From positions 186,001 to 250,000 of the forward strand of contig CAKMXJ010000012.1 of the NCBI GenBank assembly GCA_928724745.1: a DNA stretch of 64,000 nucleotides, written 5' to 3'. Made by a program: the position numbers and the translations under genes. Every line of letters starts with the position of its first letter. Within the stretch, counting starts at the first letter, position 1. This DNA is from Anthracocystis setariae (lineage: Eukaryota; Basidiomycota; Ustilaginomycetes; Ustilaginales; Ustilaginaceae). The notes beneath the pieces were generated by a model. It was not told the DNA's origin, did not search any database, and worked only from the letters and a program-made list of their open reading frames with translations. Positions 42,500-52,530 of this stretch are shown here, one piece after another.

Positions 42500-42982
42500 A
42501 CCTCCGCCGAGGAACACACACACAAGGATTTTTGTTGAACTCTCATGGCATCTCATTTACATTACAGCTTGTACTATTTTGTTTCTTATTTGTCAAGGTA
42601 TTAGAGAGCGCGCAATAAGCAACTACATTCGTTAGCTCCAAATGTCCGTAAAGGCTAGTGAGTGTGGAAGGTGAAGATGTGCATGATGAGACACGGGCTA
42701 GGAGAAGATGGGGACGAGACTGGGTTAGCTCCGAGGGGATTGGTAGCGTGTATTAGTCAAAGGGAGGATCTCGTACAGTGGGTCGCGATCGGCACTTGAT
42801 TGCGCTGCGAATTGAAATGTGAGGAGCGGTTATCAGATCCGCGGACATGGATGTGTGCTCAGCCTTGCAAGATACAGTTGGTTGCGAGCTGGTGGAAGGA
42901 TGTTGGATAGGATTTTAAACCGACGGCAGCCGTGGACGGCCAACTGACTTGAAACTTTGATTTGTTGTGCGATTTGGTTTTT
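42500..42982. other. intergenic region left of the Ngaro element
   Basis: The 3' flank of the seven-TM gene, with no gene recognised. Before the insertion it continued directly into 48030 onward. Confidence 0.5.
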
Positions 42983-43162
42983 ATGCATCACGTGGTCGGA
43001 AAGAGGGCGTGCGCGTCTGGGCTGACCTATCGGCCGGCTACTCTTTCCTTCCACGTTTATCTTTATAGCTTTATCATTATCTCGTAGCTTCCTCTCCTCC
43101 ATCATCTTCATCACAGCCAAGCGTGCTCAATGCACCTCTTGGCTGTCTCTTTTCTCTGTTCT
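42983..43162 (+). repeat. split direct repeat A1
   Basis: 180 bp, matching 47689-47868 with one difference (T at 43131, C at 47837). It contains the likely element promoter and leader and ends 11 bp before the Gag start codon. Confidence 0.93.
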
Positions 43163-43173
43163 TCACTGACACC

Positions 43174-44457
43174 ATGGCCACTAACGAGAAGCACTGCCGT
43201 ACCTGCAAGCGCTCTCGACCACTCGCTCTCTTTGTCCATCAGCGCTTCCAACACCAAGTCACCACGGCGTGTTTGGACTGTAGACAGGGTCGCCGCACCC
43301 CTGCCACTCGAGCAGCGCAGCCATCGTCACCCACGACAGCATCACTCCAACCACCTGTCGCCCCAGCCCCTTTCACCACCACCCAGTCGCCCTCCTCCTC
43401 ACCTCCATCGGGCGTCCAGAACTCATCACCGACCCCTCAGCTAGCTCCACAATCCCAGGCCCCGATTGCTCTCCCGGCCCTCCCCACCACTCTGACTCCA
43501 CCGCCCCAACCGGTGCAACAAGAATTTGTTACTCGAGCAGACTTGGCCCCCTTTGTCACCAGAGACGACCTCACACTTTGCATCGGTGAGCTACGTCAAT
43601 TCTGGCAAGACGAATTAGCACCTCTGCTTCCTAACGCCACCGTTCCACCCCCAGCCCCCGCGACGACCGCTCCCCCACCGACCACTACCACGGTCTCGAC
43701 ACCGCCAACGATAGCTCCGGCCCTCCCAGCCCGCATTGGTGAGTTCAGACCCGCCGTCTCCTACCCCTGGATTCCCTCGGAACTGGTTGATCGAGTCCAC
43801 AACAACTTGCTCGGTGTCTACGAGCTTCCAAAGCTCGCTAACCCATCGTGGCCAGGGGCTGTCTCGCCGGCTCAGGACGAAACAGTAGTCATCGAGGGTG
43901 TCTCCGTCGTCAAGTCTTCGACCACTTCCTCATCAAACAAGCAATTCATCAAGGCCGTGCCCAACTTTGCCACCTTTGGCCGGCTCTGGATCGTATACCT
44001 CACGCTACGAGCATCGAGCTCTCGTGATTCCGACCTTCCAGTCAGCCTTGGACGGTTCTACCAGCACATCGCCGACCTCTCGGACGTCTTCCACTGGGAC
44101 AGAGTCGCTGGGTATGTCATTGCCGTGTGTACAACCCGTCTTGGCAGGGCCTCCTCCGCCGACTGGGCTCGTTTTGACACAGAGCTGCACGCCACCCACT
44201 TCCAAGGCGTTCAAGCTCGGTCGACCAACACCACCACCGGCACCTCGTCCGGCAAGCGATCAGCACCACGAGCCGACGACCCCCGACGCGACCAGTACTG
44301 CTTCTCCTGGAACAATGGCAGGTGCTCAGGTACTGAGCAACGACCCTGCATCAGGAAGCACGCCTGCTCGCACTGCGGCGCTGCCCATCAGGCCAAGTCC
44401 TGCAGCAAGTCCATTTCCACCACTGGTCAACCCAACAAGGTCGCCAAAAGCGATTAG
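43174..44457 (+). CDS. Ngaro/DIRS Gag-like protein
   Basis: 427 residues starting at ACCATGG (43174). The frame is open a little upstream but only with GTG. The N-terminus has two CxxC pairs ([10 protein letters not shown] ... CLDCRQGRR), a probable zinc-binding module. Residues about 40-190 are Pro/Thr/Ser-rich. The central domain ([30 protein letters not shown] and on) resembles capsid-like parts of DIRS/Ngaro ORF1. The C-terminus carries a cysteine/histidine cluster, [10 protein letters not shown] ... [19 protein letters not shown], typical of tyrosine-recombinase elements. Its last 347 bases overlap the RT frame. It probably packages element RNA. Confidence 0.82.
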   Translation: MATNEKHCRTCKRSRPLALFVHQRFQHQVTTACLDCRQGRRTPATRAAQPSSPTTASLQPPVAPAPFTTTQSPSSSPPSGVQNSSPTPQLAPQSQAPIALPALPTTLTPPPQPVQQEFVTRADLAPFVTRDDLTLCIGELRQFWQDELAPLLPNATVPPPAPATTAPPPTTTTVSTPPTIAPALPARIGEFRPAVSYPWIPSELVDRVHNNLLGVYELPKLANPSWPGAVSPAQDETVVIEGVSVVKSSTTSSSNKQFIKAVPNFATFGRLWIVYLTLRASSSRDSDLPVSLGRFYQHIADLSDVFHWDRVAGYVIAVCTTRLGRASSADWARFDTELHATHFQGVQARSTNTTTGTSSGKRSAPRADDPRRDQYCFSWNNGRCSGTEQRPCIRKHACSHCGAAHQAKSCSKSISTTGQPNKVAKSD

Positions 44458-46573
44458 TTTCCCTCGTGAGTCTACCTCGCTCAGCCGACAGCCTCCTCTC
44501 CCACTCGGCACGTCCCGATCAGCCTCAGCGGTCCCAGCATCCTGGCCGATCCCAGCGACCCCCTCTCCTCTCCCTCAGCCCTGTGGCGCCTCAGTTCGAG
44601 CGCAACGTCTCCTGGCCCCACCCAGTGGTCTCACATTGTCCTTTCCCCCTCAACCTTGTGGAGCCCCAGTTCGAGCGCAACGCCTCCTGGCTCCACCTAA
44701 TGGTCCAACATGGTCCTTATCGGCCCCAGCGGCACACGGGGTGTCCCGACCGATACCAGCGACTTTCTCTACTCTTCGACCTCTGCAGGTGCCGCCGGCT
44801 GACCTCGCATCTGCCATACTTACAACCCTGCAGACATCCACTCCACCGGCTCGCCCCAACACCACCATCACCGAGCCGCTTTTCAATATCACCGACTGTC
44901 CAGCACGCCACGGCTCCATGCAAGCCACCGTCGATCACTGGAGCCTGGCCCTTACCAACTACCCGGACCAGCACTTCGTTGATCAGCTCTTGGGCGCCAT
45001 CCGGCATGGCACCCGTTTGGGATACTCTGGTCCACTCCTCACCCACGGCCGATACCAGCGAGTTCACAATCTTCCTATGGACGATGCCGGACGCGCTCAT
45101 GTTCGGTCAGAGATCAAGACTCGCCTTCTCGAAGGGCGTATTGTCGAAGCGGACCCAAGTCAGTGTCTACTAGTTTGCTCTCCGGTGGGCACTGTGCCAA
45201 AACCGCGCTCAACGAAGCTCCGCACGATCCATCACCTGTCCCATCCCCGCAAGCCTCGCCCGGACCAGCTTCCCTCGGTCAACGCCGGTATCGCCAAGCA
45301 CTTCACCACCATCAAGTACGCTACACTGGCGCCCATCCTCTCCTACGTCCGGGAGAACCCTGGGTGCCGACTTTGGAAGAGCGACTTGACGGACGCTTTT
45401 CGGCACGTGGTGACATCCCAATCCGACGCTCGTCTCCTAGGATTCACCTTCGACGGCTACTACTTCATGGAGACTGGTCTCACGTTTGGCGGTCGAAGCG
45501 CTCCCTGGCTCTTCAACCTCTTTGCGGAGGCTTTGCACTGGATCGTTCAGTCCACAACGGACACCCCCGTCGAGCATTACCTCGATGACTTCTTCGGCGC
45601 AGTCCCAGCGTCGCAAGACTCAGGCCAGCCTCTCCACGCCCTCGCCCTAGCGTGCTCGGCCCTTGGTCTAAGTTTGGCACCCAGCAAAACCTCTTGGAAC
45701 GATACCAGGCTCGAGATCTTGGGTATTGAGGTGGACACGACCCAACAGAGTGTCGGCATCACCGATGAACGCCGTCAACGCATCCTGGAGGCGATCGACG
45801 CCCTGCTCAATCGCCAGTCTGCGCGTCTCATTGACTGGCAGCGCATAGCTGGCCTCCTTCAGTTTGTGTCTCAGGTTATTCCACACGGGAGGGCCTACCT
45901 CCGCCGCCTCTACGACGCTTCGAAGGCCGCCCACCGTCACCCCCTCTCTCTTCGCCGCATCTCCAGAGCCGCCACGGCAGAGCTGCGCTGGTGGCGCACC
46001 ACCCTGAAGTCTTGGTCAGGCTTGTCTCTCCTCCAACCGACACCACTGGTCGTGGAGCATGTTTGGACGGACGCCTCCAAGAGAGGGTACGGAGCTCACT
46101 GCGGACCAATGCTCTCTCCGGTCTCGGTCTTTTCCCGTGAGGTGCCACGCAGGCACAGGTCCAAGGACATCCGCTTCTTAGAAGCTCTTGCGGTTCTAGA
46201 GGCCCTGCGCGCTTTCTCTCCTCTCTGGCATGGGCCTCGCACAGTGGTCCTCTACATCGACAACACCAACGTCGAGCACGGCTTGCGTTCTGGCCGGTCA
46301 CGCGATCCCCTTACGCAGACGTTGCTTCGGGAGATTTTCGGCCTCTGTTTCCTTCGCCAGATCACCCTTCGACCAGTTCGTATTGCTTCTATTGATAACC
46401 ACCTTGCTGACCTACTCTCTCGACGCCGTTTCCGCATCATTCAGGCTCGTTTCCCTCGGGCACACCTTCTTCTCTTCCCTCCCACCTCCGGCCCCCCCCA
46501 AGTCCTTCATCGAAGCCACCGGCTGCTCCGCCACAGCAGCAGGCTACATCTGGCGGGGCTTGGCGGAATCTAG
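44111..46573 (+). CDS. Ngaro reverse transcriptase - RNase H
   Basis: The frame is open from 43898 to 46573. The first ATG is 44111, and a better-context ATG (ACAATGG) is at 44315, so the start is uncertain; a programmed frameshift from Gag is also possible. After a Pro/Ser-rich N-terminal part, RT begins around [20 protein letters not shown]. Motifs: [13 protein letters not shown] (motif A Asp), [14 protein letters not shown] (motif B), EHYLDDFFG (YxDD box). RNase H follows with [39 protein letters not shown] and [13 protein letters not shown], supplying the acidic catalytic residues. The sequence style matches DIRS-order elements. No internal stop is seen. The 3' end overlaps the recombinase frame by up to 344 bases. 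Confidence 0.88.
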   Translation, partial: GMSLPCVQPVLAGPPPPTGLVLTQSCTPPTSKAFKLGRPTPPPAPRPASDQHHEPTTPDATSTASPGTMAGAQVLSNDPASGSTPARTAALPIRPSPAASPFPPLVNPTRSPKAISFPRESTSLSRQPPLPLGTSRSASAVPASWPIPATPSPLPQPCGASVRAQRLLAPPSGLTLSFPPQPCGAPVRAQRLLAPPNGPTWSLSAPAAHGVSRPIPATFSTLRPLQVPPADLASAILTTLQTSTPPARPNTTITEPLFNITDCPARHGSMQATVDHWSLALTNYPDQHFVDQLLGAIRHGTRLGYSGPLLTHGRYQRVHNLPMDDAGRAHVRSEIKTRLLEGRIVEADPSQCLLVCSPVGTVPKPRSTKLRTIHHLSHPRKPRPDQLPSVNAGIAKHFTTIKYATLAPILSYVRENPGCRLWKSDLTDAFRHVVTSQSDARLLGFTFDGYYFMETGLTFGGRSAPWLFNLFAEALHWIVQSTTDTPVEHYLDDFFGAVPASQDSGQPLHALALACSALGLSLAPSKTSWNDTRLEILGIEVDTTQQSVGITDERRQRILEAIDALLNRQSARLIDWQRIAGLLQFVSQVIPHGRAYLRRLYDASKAAHRHPLSLRRISRAATAELRWWRTTLKSWSGLSLLQPTPLVVEHVWTDASKRGYGAHCGPMLSPVSVFSREVPRRHRSKDIRFLEALAVLEALRAFSPLWHGPRTVVLYIDNTNVEHGLRSGRSRDPLTQTLLREIFGLCFLRQITLRPVRIASIDNHLADLLSRRRFRIIQARFPRAHLLLFPPTSGPPQVLHRSHRLLRHSSRLHLAGLGGI

Positions 46574-47519
46574 TCGCCGCCGCGGTGCCGGCGTCCCAGA
46601 CCGGTACAGGTCCTTCGTCTATCGACACTTTGGCCCCGCGGCCGTCCCCTTCCCAGCAAGCGACCTCTTCCTCACCGAGTGGGTCTGCGACCTGGCGAAA
46701 ACACGGTCGTACCACAGCACCAAGCACGACCTTGACGCTCTCCGGTCCTGGCACGTTGATCTCGGCCTGCAGCTCGACGGTTTCACCCAAGGCCGCCTGG
46801 AGCGCGCCATCCGAGGCATTAAGCGCACCCACGGCCTCCGCCCAGCAGCTGCAAAACTTCCGATCACCCTCCCTCTCCTCCGTGCCGTCCTCGAGGAACT
46901 CCACCACACGCCGTCTCTTGGCGCATGGGATCGGCAAGTCTTGGCAGCCGCTTTCTCCGTCTCCTTCGCCTGCTTCCTTCGTTGCGGCGAGGTCACCTGG
47001 GATCAGTCGGCTCCACCACAGCTGCAAGTTGCCTCCGTCACATGGTACGAGGACTATGCCGTACTGCTCCTTCCTGCCTCCAAGACCGACCCCTTCCGCC
47101 TCGGCACTCCCTTGGTCATTCCAAAAGTCGGCGGCATCGAGTGTCCGTACCACGCCCTGCGCGTCATCTGCCCAGGCGTCCGCTGCCGCACCGACCCACT
47201 TTTTGGCCTCCAGGACGGCCGGCGGCCGCTCACGCGGTCCTTCTTCCTCCATCACCTCCGGCTGGCGCTATCGCGCCTGGGCCTCGACATCAAGCAATAC
47301 GCCGGCCACTCTTTCCGGCGTGGCGCAGCAACGTGGGCGGCATCGCAGGGTATCGATGCCGACACAATCAAGCTTCTCGGCCGCTGGACGTCCGACTGCT
47401 ATCGCCGGTACGTCGACAGGTCCGCCGCCGACCGTCGAACCCTCGTCGCCTCGTCCCTGTATGCCACGCGCCACGGCCCGCTCGTTCCCCCGATCTCTTG
47501 GCGCGATCCCGTCCTTTGA
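46230..47519 (+). CDS. Ngaro tyrosine recombinase
   Basis: 429 residues from ATG 46230. The first 90 or so overlap the RNase H frame and are of low complexity, so translation may start later (conserved sequence begins near [16 protein letters not shown]). An N-terminal SAM-like domain (YRSFVYRHF ... [17 protein letters not shown]) precedes the catalytic domain. Catalytic residues: Arg in FLRCGEV (about 251), H-x2-R in [12 protein letters not shown] (about 361-365), Trp in [10 protein letters not shown] and the nucleophile Tyr in RRYVD (about 394). These are the R..HxxR..W..Y residues of tyrosine recombinases. The enzyme should insert a circular DNA copy by site-specific-type recombination, which explains the missing integrase. 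It appears intact. Confidence 0.9.
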   Translation: MGLAQWSSTSTTPTSSTACVLAGHAIPLRRRCFGRFSASVSFARSPFDQFVLLLLITTLLTYSLDAVSASFRLVSLGHTFFSSLPPPAPPKSFIEATGCSATAAGYIWRGLAESSRRRGAGVPDRYRSFVYRHFGPAAVPFPASDLFLTEWVCDLAKTRSYHSTKHDLDALRSWHVDLGLQLDGFTQGRLERAIRGIKRTHGLRPAAAKLPITLPLLRAVLEELHHTPSLGAWDRQVLAAAFSVSFACFLRCGEVTWDQSAPPQLQVASVTWYEDYAVLLLPASKTDPFRLGTPLVIPKVGGIECPYHALRVICPGVRCRTDPLFGLQDGRRPLTRSFFLHHLRLALSRLGLDIKQYAGHSFRRGAATWAASQGIDADTIKLLGRWTSDCYRRYVDRSAADRRTLVASSLYATRHGPLVPPISWRDPVL

Positions 47520-47585
47520 GCCTGGAGGAGCCTCTGGCCCCGGTGCGGTGAGCGCTTCTTGCTGCGCGGGCGCCACCTCTCTCCT

Positions 47586-47690
47586 GGCGGGCTGGGAGCC
47601 TCCTCTGAGCTCAAGGACCTCACTTCCTTGCCAGCAATCTAATCGCGTTAACTGTCTCACTTTTTCGTACGGTTGATAGGCAGACGGGAT
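47586..47690 (+). repeat. split direct repeat B1
   Basis: 105 bp, identical to 47925-48029. It ends in GACGGGAT, whose last two bases are shared with the start of A2. Confidence 0.93.
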
Positions 47691-47868
47691 GCATCACGTG
47701 GTCGGAAAGAGGGCGTGCGCGTCTGGGCTGACCTATCGGCCGGCTACTCTTTCCTTCCACGTTTATCTTTATAGCTTTATCATTATCTCGTAGCTTCCTC
47801 TCCTCCATCATCTTCATCACAGCCAAGCGTGCTCAACGCACCTCTTGGCTGTCTCTTTTCTCTGTTCT
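47689..47868 (+). repeat. split direct repeat A2
   Basis: 180 bp, matching A1 at offset 4706 with one mismatch. It abuts B1 directly, recreating the junction of the circular intermediate. Confidence 0.93.
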
Positions 47869-47924
47869 CCCGCCCTGTATTACCCTCCCTTGCCGCTCGT
47901 CCTGCGCTCAACCGGCCCCCTTCC

Positions 47925-48029
47925 GGCGGGCTGGGAGCCTCCTCTGAGCTCAAGGACCTCACTTCCTTGCCAGCAATCTAATCGCGTTAACTGTCTCACT
48001 TTTTCGTACGGTTGATAGGCAGACGGGAT
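47925..48029 (+). repeat. split direct repeat B2
   Basis: 105 bp, identical to B1. It forms the right end of the element, followed by CAGATAACTCG of the host. 56 bp of unique sequence separates it from A2. Confidence 0.93.
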
Positions 48030-48211
48030 CAGATAACTCGCATCGCGCTCCAACCGAGTCAAGTTTAAACCCGCTTTCGCCACTCGCTTTCTTCTTGTCA
48101 ACCCCCACTAGAGCCGCACCACTACTACTGACAACAACTTTCTTCCGCGGATACGCCTTGACCAACTTTGCATCACGACCGACTGAGCAATCGCCTTGCG
48201 CTGCTACATGC

Positions 48212-48218
48212 TATAAAA
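48212..48218 (+). promoter_or_regulatory. probable TATA box of the AIF-like gene
   Basis: TATAAAA lies 84 bp upstream of the ATG at 48296 and about 180 bp right of the Ngaro end, so the core promoter appears intact. Position and sequence only. Confidence 0.5.
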
Positions 48219-48295
48219 CACGCCTGGTCCGGTTCACGCTCTAGTTTCTTGCTCTCGTCTTCCTCCATCATCTGTTTCAACGCTACCATCACCAT

Positions 48296-49555
48296 ATGAG
48301 CATCGCAACCATGGCCAAGCAATCCACCATCGCCGTCGTCGGCGGTTCGTACGTCGGCATGCGTCTCGCCCAAGCGCTGATCCCTGTCCTCCCCGCTACG
48401 CACCGAGTCGTGGTGGTCGAGGCCAACTCGCATTTCCACCACCTCTTCACCTTCCCTCGCTTCGCCGTCCTCCATCGTGGCGGAGAGGAAAAGGCACTCA
48501 TCCCCTACACCCACGCACTCGATGGCCTCGGCACCAACGCTTCCATCCTCCACGCAAAAGCCCTGTCGATCCACACCCTCCCCGAAGATCCCACAAGAGG
48601 ATACCTCAAGCTCGACCGAACCTCGAACCAAGGTAAGGACACGCTCGAGTTTGACTACCTAGCAATTGCCACGGGAACGCAACTTCGTTCGCCATGGTCG
48701 TTGCCATCCATCGACCACGACGGCAGCGTCGCCAAGAGTAAAGCCGTCCAAACACTGCGAAGCTACCAGGATGATGTCAAGGATGCGCAGCACATCGTCA
48801 TTGTCGGTGGTGGTGCTGTCGGTGTCCAAGTCGCTTGCGATATTGCTGAGCTGTATCCTCGCTCGCAAACCGACAAAACCGTCACTGTGCTTCACAGTCG
48901 AGCGCATCTCATGAACAAGTTCCATCCGGATTTGCACGCCATCGTTTCGCAACGATTTGCTCAGCGAGGCGTAACTACCGTCTTGGCAAGTCGAGTCGTG
49001 ATCCCACCTTCGGGCGAATTTCCTCGCTTCCGACCTGGCCAGACCTTTGATGTGGAGCTGCAGAATGGCGACAAGGTCAAGGCGGATCTCGTGCTCATGT
49101 GTACGGGCCAAACGCCACGGTCCGACCTCCTCGCTTCACTGAGTCCATCCGCCATCACAAGCGATGGCTTCATCGACGTTTACCCGACCATGCAGATTCG
49201 ACCCTCCTCCTCGTCCTCCCCCTCCGCACTGGAACAGCACATCTTCGCCTTGGGCGATATCGCCAACAGCGGTGCGTCCAAAACCGTTCGCGCAGCATCC
49301 GCCCAAATCGACACAATCAAATCCAACCTCCTCGCCCTCATCAACAGCCACAACCCCACCACCCGTTTCCACCCAAGCCCATCCGCAATCCATCTAAGCC
49401 TCGGCGTATACGAAAGCATCAAATTCGCCAACCCCGCCACCGACTCCGATCCACCCATCAACAAAGGCATCCAATCCGACCTGCAAAAGGATATGAACAT
49501 CGAAGCCACCTGGTCAAAGTGGAACGTTCCCAAAGGTACTCCCTGGCACCTCTAA
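48296..49555 (+). CDS. AIF/FSP1-like FAD-dependent NAD(P)H oxidoreductase
   Basis: 419 residues, one exon. The ATG at 48296 is followed five codons later by a second ATG in stronger context (ACCATGG, 48311); either may be used. FAD-binding Rossmann motif AVVGGSYVGMRLA (about 13-25), then VVVEANSHFHHLF. A second nucleotide-binding motif, IVIVGGGAVGVQVACDIAE (about 165-183), is for NAD(P)H. DYLAIATGTQ and LVLMCTGQTPRSDLL are the usual ATG/GD-type boxes, and HIFALGDIANSG is the second FAD motif. The pattern matches the AIFM2/FSP1 (AMID) group and fungal Aif1-like proteins: single-domain pyridine nucleotide-disulphide oxidoreductases without the active-site cysteines. No clear mitochondrial presequence or TM is seen. 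Substrate unknown; quinone reduction is possible by family. Confidence 0.85.
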   Translation: MSIATMAKQSTIAVVGGSYVGMRLAQALIPVLPATHRVVVVEANSHFHHLFTFPRFAVLHRGGEEKALIPYTHALDGLGTNASILHAKALSIHTLPEDPTRGYLKLDRTSNQGKDTLEFDYLAIATGTQLRSPWSLPSIDHDGSVAKSKAVQTLRSYQDDVKDAQHIVIVGGGAVGVQVACDIAELYPRSQTDKTVTVLHSRAHLMNKFHPDLHAIVSQRFAQRGVTTVLASRVVIPPSGEFPRFRPGQTFDVELQNGDKVKADLVLMCTGQTPRSDLLASLSPSAITSDGFIDVYPTMQIRPSSSSSPSALEQHIFALGDIANSGASKTVRAASAQIDTIKSNLLALINSHNPTTRFHPSPSAIHLSLGVYESIKFANPATDSDPPINKGIQSDLQKDMNIEATWSKWNVPKGTPWHL

Positions 49556-49638
49556 ACCCCATTGGTTTGTACACACCTAGAGATCGCCATGACTAAAAAA
49601 TTTGAAATGTTGTGACGATTGCATCGATTCGAATGAGA

Positions 49639-50886
49639 TCAGGACTGAAGCTCAACGATCCACTGTTTGAACCGCTTGAGCCCAGCCAAAGTGTCCTTCT
49701 TCTCGTCATCGCCTTGGCATTGCTCGTCCACTTTGGAATTTTCCCAACTTCTAGCCTTGCCCACACTCGCCAACGCCAAATGCACCTGCCCTTGGAACAC
49801 CACCTGATCATCCAACTTGTCCAAACCAAACGCACTTGCGCCCACCTCCTCCCTCTGACTGGCTGCCCAATCCACGTAATCCACCACCTCATCCTGTTCC
49901 TCGTCCTCCTCCTCCTCTTCCTCTGCTGCATCCGCCGATACATTCCCCGAACCTTTACCTCCCAAACCCAACGCCTTCCTGATCCACCCCAACACGCCAC
50001 CACCCAACGGTCCACTGCCCGACCCACCCAGATCCGCATCAGCCACCTTGCCCAAACCTGCGATCTTGACATTCCCCCTCGACCGTTTCTGACCCAAACC
50101 CATATTCGCTCGACGTTGCCCGAGCTCGGTCTCCAACGTCGTCTTGCAGCGTGCCAGCAGCTGTGCACGTCGCTTTTCGTCCTTGGCCGCATCCGTGCCC
50201 GCAGCAGCGCCTCCGAGCAGGGGTGACAGATCGGCGCGCGTGAAGAGGATGAGCACCGAGGGGGGCGCGATCTTGGATGTGGCTCTGGCCCTTTGCCTGG
50301 CGAGCGTGGTGAGTGTGGCGTGCACGAGGTCCGCAACGTCGGTGATGGTGTCGCTATCGTTCCGCGCGTTGGTGCTGGCTTTGGAAGCCATGACAGCATC
50401 GACGCAGATCACCAATCCATCCGCACTGCCGAGATGTTCCTCCACCAACGGTCGCAGCCTCGGATGACCAGGCAGATCCACCAGCGTCACCGGTTTGAGA
50501 CCAGTGCCATCTTGGGTGAGCAGTCCAGTGTCGACGAGTCCCTGCGATGGTTTCTGACTCGGCAGAGTGGCAGGCGTGGTTCCATAGACCAGCGAAGAGA
50601 ACAGCGACGTCTTGCCCGTATCGCCGAGGCCGACGAGCACGACGGTGGTGGCACGACCCTGCGAGCGCTTGGTGGTAAACTGGTGATCTGAACCGGATGT
50701 TTCAGCGAGCAGAGGCGCATTGCGCTTCGAGGACGCCTTGGTAAGCGTGTAGGTGAACAGGACAGCGAGGAGCGTGGCAGGGACGATGACAAAGTATTGC
50801 GCAGGAATGCCCGAGTCCTTCAACGGTTGGGGCAGATGCGAAGCCACCACGTCGGGCCAGTCATTGACTGGTGCGACGAACGACAT
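49639..50886 (-). CDS. SRP102: signal recognition particle receptor subunit beta
   Basis: 415 residues from ATG 50886 (MSFVAPVNDWPD). The frame is open further upstream, but that part translates a GATT microsatellite and belongs to the leader. One TM anchor at about 30-50 (YFVIVPATLLAVLFTYTLT). GTPase motifs: G1 VLVGLGDTGKTS (about 82-92), G3 DLPGHPRLR, G4-like TRAD (LILFTRADLSPLLGG). These match SR-beta, a membrane-anchored Arf/Sar-like GTPase that recruits SR-alpha and SRP to the ER translocon. It is longer than most members (yeast about 244) because of a Gly-rich and acidic insert (GGSGSGPLGGG, then a poly-E run) before the C-terminal helix LAGLKRFKQWIVEL. Its stop is 83 bp from that of the convergent AIF-like gene. 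Confidence 0.9.
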   Translation of the reverse strand: MSFVAPVNDWPDVVASHLPQPLKDSGIPAQYFVIVPATLLAVLFTYTLTKASSKRNAPLLAETSGSDHQFTTKRSQGRATTVVLVGLGDTGKTSLFSSLVYGTTPATLPSQKPSQGLVDTGLLTQDGTGLKPVTLVDLPGHPRLRPLVEEHLGSADGLVICVDAVMASKASTNARNDSDTITDVADLVHATLTTLARQRARATSKIAPPSVLILFTRADLSPLLGGAAAGTDAAKDEKRRAQLLARCKTTLETELGQRRANMGLGQKRSRGNVKIAGLGKVADADLGGSGSGPLGGGVLGWIRKALGLGGKGSGNVSADAAEEEEEEDEEQDEVVDYVDWAASQREEVGASAFGLDKLDDQVVFQGQVHLALASVGKARSWENSKVDEQCQGDDEKKDTLAGLKRFKQWIVELQS

Positions 50887-51005
50887 TCTTGCAATATTGC
50901 CATGTGAGGTTGTTGCGCAAGGTGATAATGGTGGAGGTGTGCCGACAGCCGTGGAGGATGGAGAACGAGTGGAGTGGCCCGTCAGTCGGAATTCGGTGGA
51001 AAAGT

Positions 51006-51045
<40 letters not shown>

Positions 51046-51483
51046 TGATTTGTCAGCGCGAGTCAGCGAGTAGTGGATTGAGACGACAGATTGCAGTCGG
51101 AAATCATTGAGGGTCAGTCGATCACTGTTGTTAGCGCTTGCGAAATCGCAGGGACGCGTTGTTGAGTCGCTTGTTATATACTTTGGCCTCTGAGCACTGA
51201 GCACTGAGCACGGACTTTGCTTTTGCAGCTGCTCCACCTCAAAGATCAAATTTGACGACGCATCCTCATCCTCATCATCACCTTGTTCTTGTTCGTGCTG
51301 TTGGACTTGCTCAGCGACGCATCTCATCTTTCGCCTTTTTCTCGTCTTCACCTATCTCTTCGATCAAGGTGCCATCTGCCATTTTCAGCAACGACCGGCC
51401 ACGATCAGCTCCAACCCAACCCAACGCAGCTAGCCTCTCCCACGCAAAACTCTCGTTAACGCAAGGAGGCACGCTCCATCACC
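50887..51483. promoter_or_regulatory. divergent promoter region SRP102 / PRE5
   Basis: 597 bp between divergent starts. It contains a (GATT)n tetranucleotide array at 51006-51045 inside the probable SRP102 leader. Confidence 0.5.
51006..51045. repeat. (GATT)n microsatellite
   Basis: About 9 consecutive GATT units, then a GTTT variant. Confidence 0.9.
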
Positions 51484-52311
51484 ATGTTCCGCAACACGTA
51501 TGACAGTGACAACACCGTCTTCTCGCCACAAGGACGACTGCACCAGGTCGAATATGCGCTCGAAGCGGTCAAGCAAGGCTCCGCCGTTGTCGGGCTGCGC
51601 TCCAACACGCATGCGATCCTAGTCGCACTGAAACGAGCCCCATCGGAACTCGCGTCATACCAGAAGAAGATGCTGCGCATCGACAACCACATGGGCATTG
51701 GATTTGCCGGACTCACCTCGGACGCACGTGTGCTGTCGACGTACATGCGGCAACTGGCGCTCTCGTCTCGTCTGGTCTATTCGCGCGCTCTGCCCATCTC
51801 GCGCATGGTGGACTCGCTCGCCGATCGAGCACAGTACAACACCATGGACTACGGAAAACGTCCGTACGGTGTGGGCTTCCTCATCATCGGCGTCGATTCC
51901 ACAGGTCCGCATCTGTACGAATTCAGCCCCACCGCCAATTGCTTCGAGTACTACGCCATGTCGATCGGCGCGCGCTCGCAGTCGGCAAAGACCTACCTCG
52001 AACGCAACTACGACGACTTTGCCCAAGCTTCGCTCCACGATCTCGTCGTCCACGGCCTCTACGCCCTGCGCGACACCCTACCCCAGAATAAGGACCTCGA
52101 GCTAGATCAGGTCTCCGTAGCCGTCGTAGGCCCAGGCGCAGACGCTGACGTCAACAGTGCACACGCAAGAAGCGGCGAGAAGTTCAGAATCGTAGAAGGT
52201 GTCGACTTGAAACAGTACATCGACAGGTTGCAGCCAAGGAGTGTGCCAGGTGCACCAGCACCAGCACCAGCAGCGGAAGCCCAACAGCCAGATGCTCCCA
52301 TGGAGGACTAA
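51484..52311 (+). CDS. PRE5: 20S proteasome subunit alpha6 (Pre5/PSMA1)
   Basis: 275 residues, one exon, ATG in context TCACCATG. The N-terminus MFRNTYDSDNTVFSPQGRLHQVEYALEAVKQGSA is the proteasome alpha signature, and MFRN..YD identifies alpha6 (PSMA1). Other matches: HAILVALKRAPSEL, KKMLRIDNHMGIGFAGLTSDARVL, YGKRPYGVGFLIIG, FEYYAMSIGARSQSAKTYLERN. Alpha subunits form the outer gated rings of the 20S core and lack the catalytic Thr. The C-terminal 40 residues are Ala/Pro-rich and acidic at the end, longer than in animals. No introns. Confidence 0.96.
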   Translation: MFRNTYDSDNTVFSPQGRLHQVEYALEAVKQGSAVVGLRSNTHAILVALKRAPSELASYQKKMLRIDNHMGIGFAGLTSDARVLSTYMRQLALSSRLVYSRALPISRMVDSLADRAQYNTMDYGKRPYGVGFLIIGVDSTGPHLYEFSPTANCFEYYAMSIGARSQSAKTYLERNYDDFAQASLHDLVVHGLYALRDTLPQNKDLELDQVSVAVVGPGADADVNSAHARSGEKFRIVEGVDLKQYIDRLQPRSVPGAPAPAPAAEAQQPDAPMED

Positions 52312-52530
52312 CCCCGTTCTCTCCATTTGCATTTGTAGTAACTCTCACACACACCCGTTCCGTGCATTTCGTCACTCTAGTCGTTTCCTGTATACACGTC
52401 TGCCTGCACATAGGTTTATGTGAGAACCCTAACGAGTGGTGATGAATAGTATTGACCGGGCATAGCGTCCTCCAAAGCGAGAGAGACGAAGGATTGATAC
52501 GATACAAGCAAATAACAACCGAACGGGGGG

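Larger units (their letters stand above)
42983..48029 (+). mobile_element. complete Ngaro-type (DIRS order) tyrosine-recombinase retrotransposon
   Basis: About 5.05 kb. It encodes a Gag-like protein, RT plus RNase H, and a tyrosine recombinase in overlapping frames, with no DDE integrase and no LTRs. It is bounded by split direct repeats in the order A1 (42983-43162), ORFs, B1 (47586-47690), A2 (47689-47868), B2 (47925-48029). This A1-B1A2-B2 layout and the lack of a methyltransferase domain fit the Ngaro group rather than classical DIRS1 with inverted repeats. A1 and A2 differ at one base of 180, and B1 and B2 are identical over 105 bp, so the copy is recent. Flanks read ...TTTTTAT at the left and GGGAT-CAGATAAC at the right, so integration probably used a shared AT dinucleotide with no target duplication, as expected for tyrosine recombinases. 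Confidence 0.92.

Noticed and set aside
42983..48029. Classical LTR or DIRS1-type interpretation of the element
   Set aside because: There is no DDE integrase, no LTR pair and no terminal inverted repeats; the repeats are split and direct.
50887..51351. 155-residue N-terminal extension of the SRP receptor beta frame
   Set aside because: It translates a GATT microsatellite into an NQSI repeat and lacks conservation with the family, which begins with the short lumenal part and TM near MSFVAPVN.
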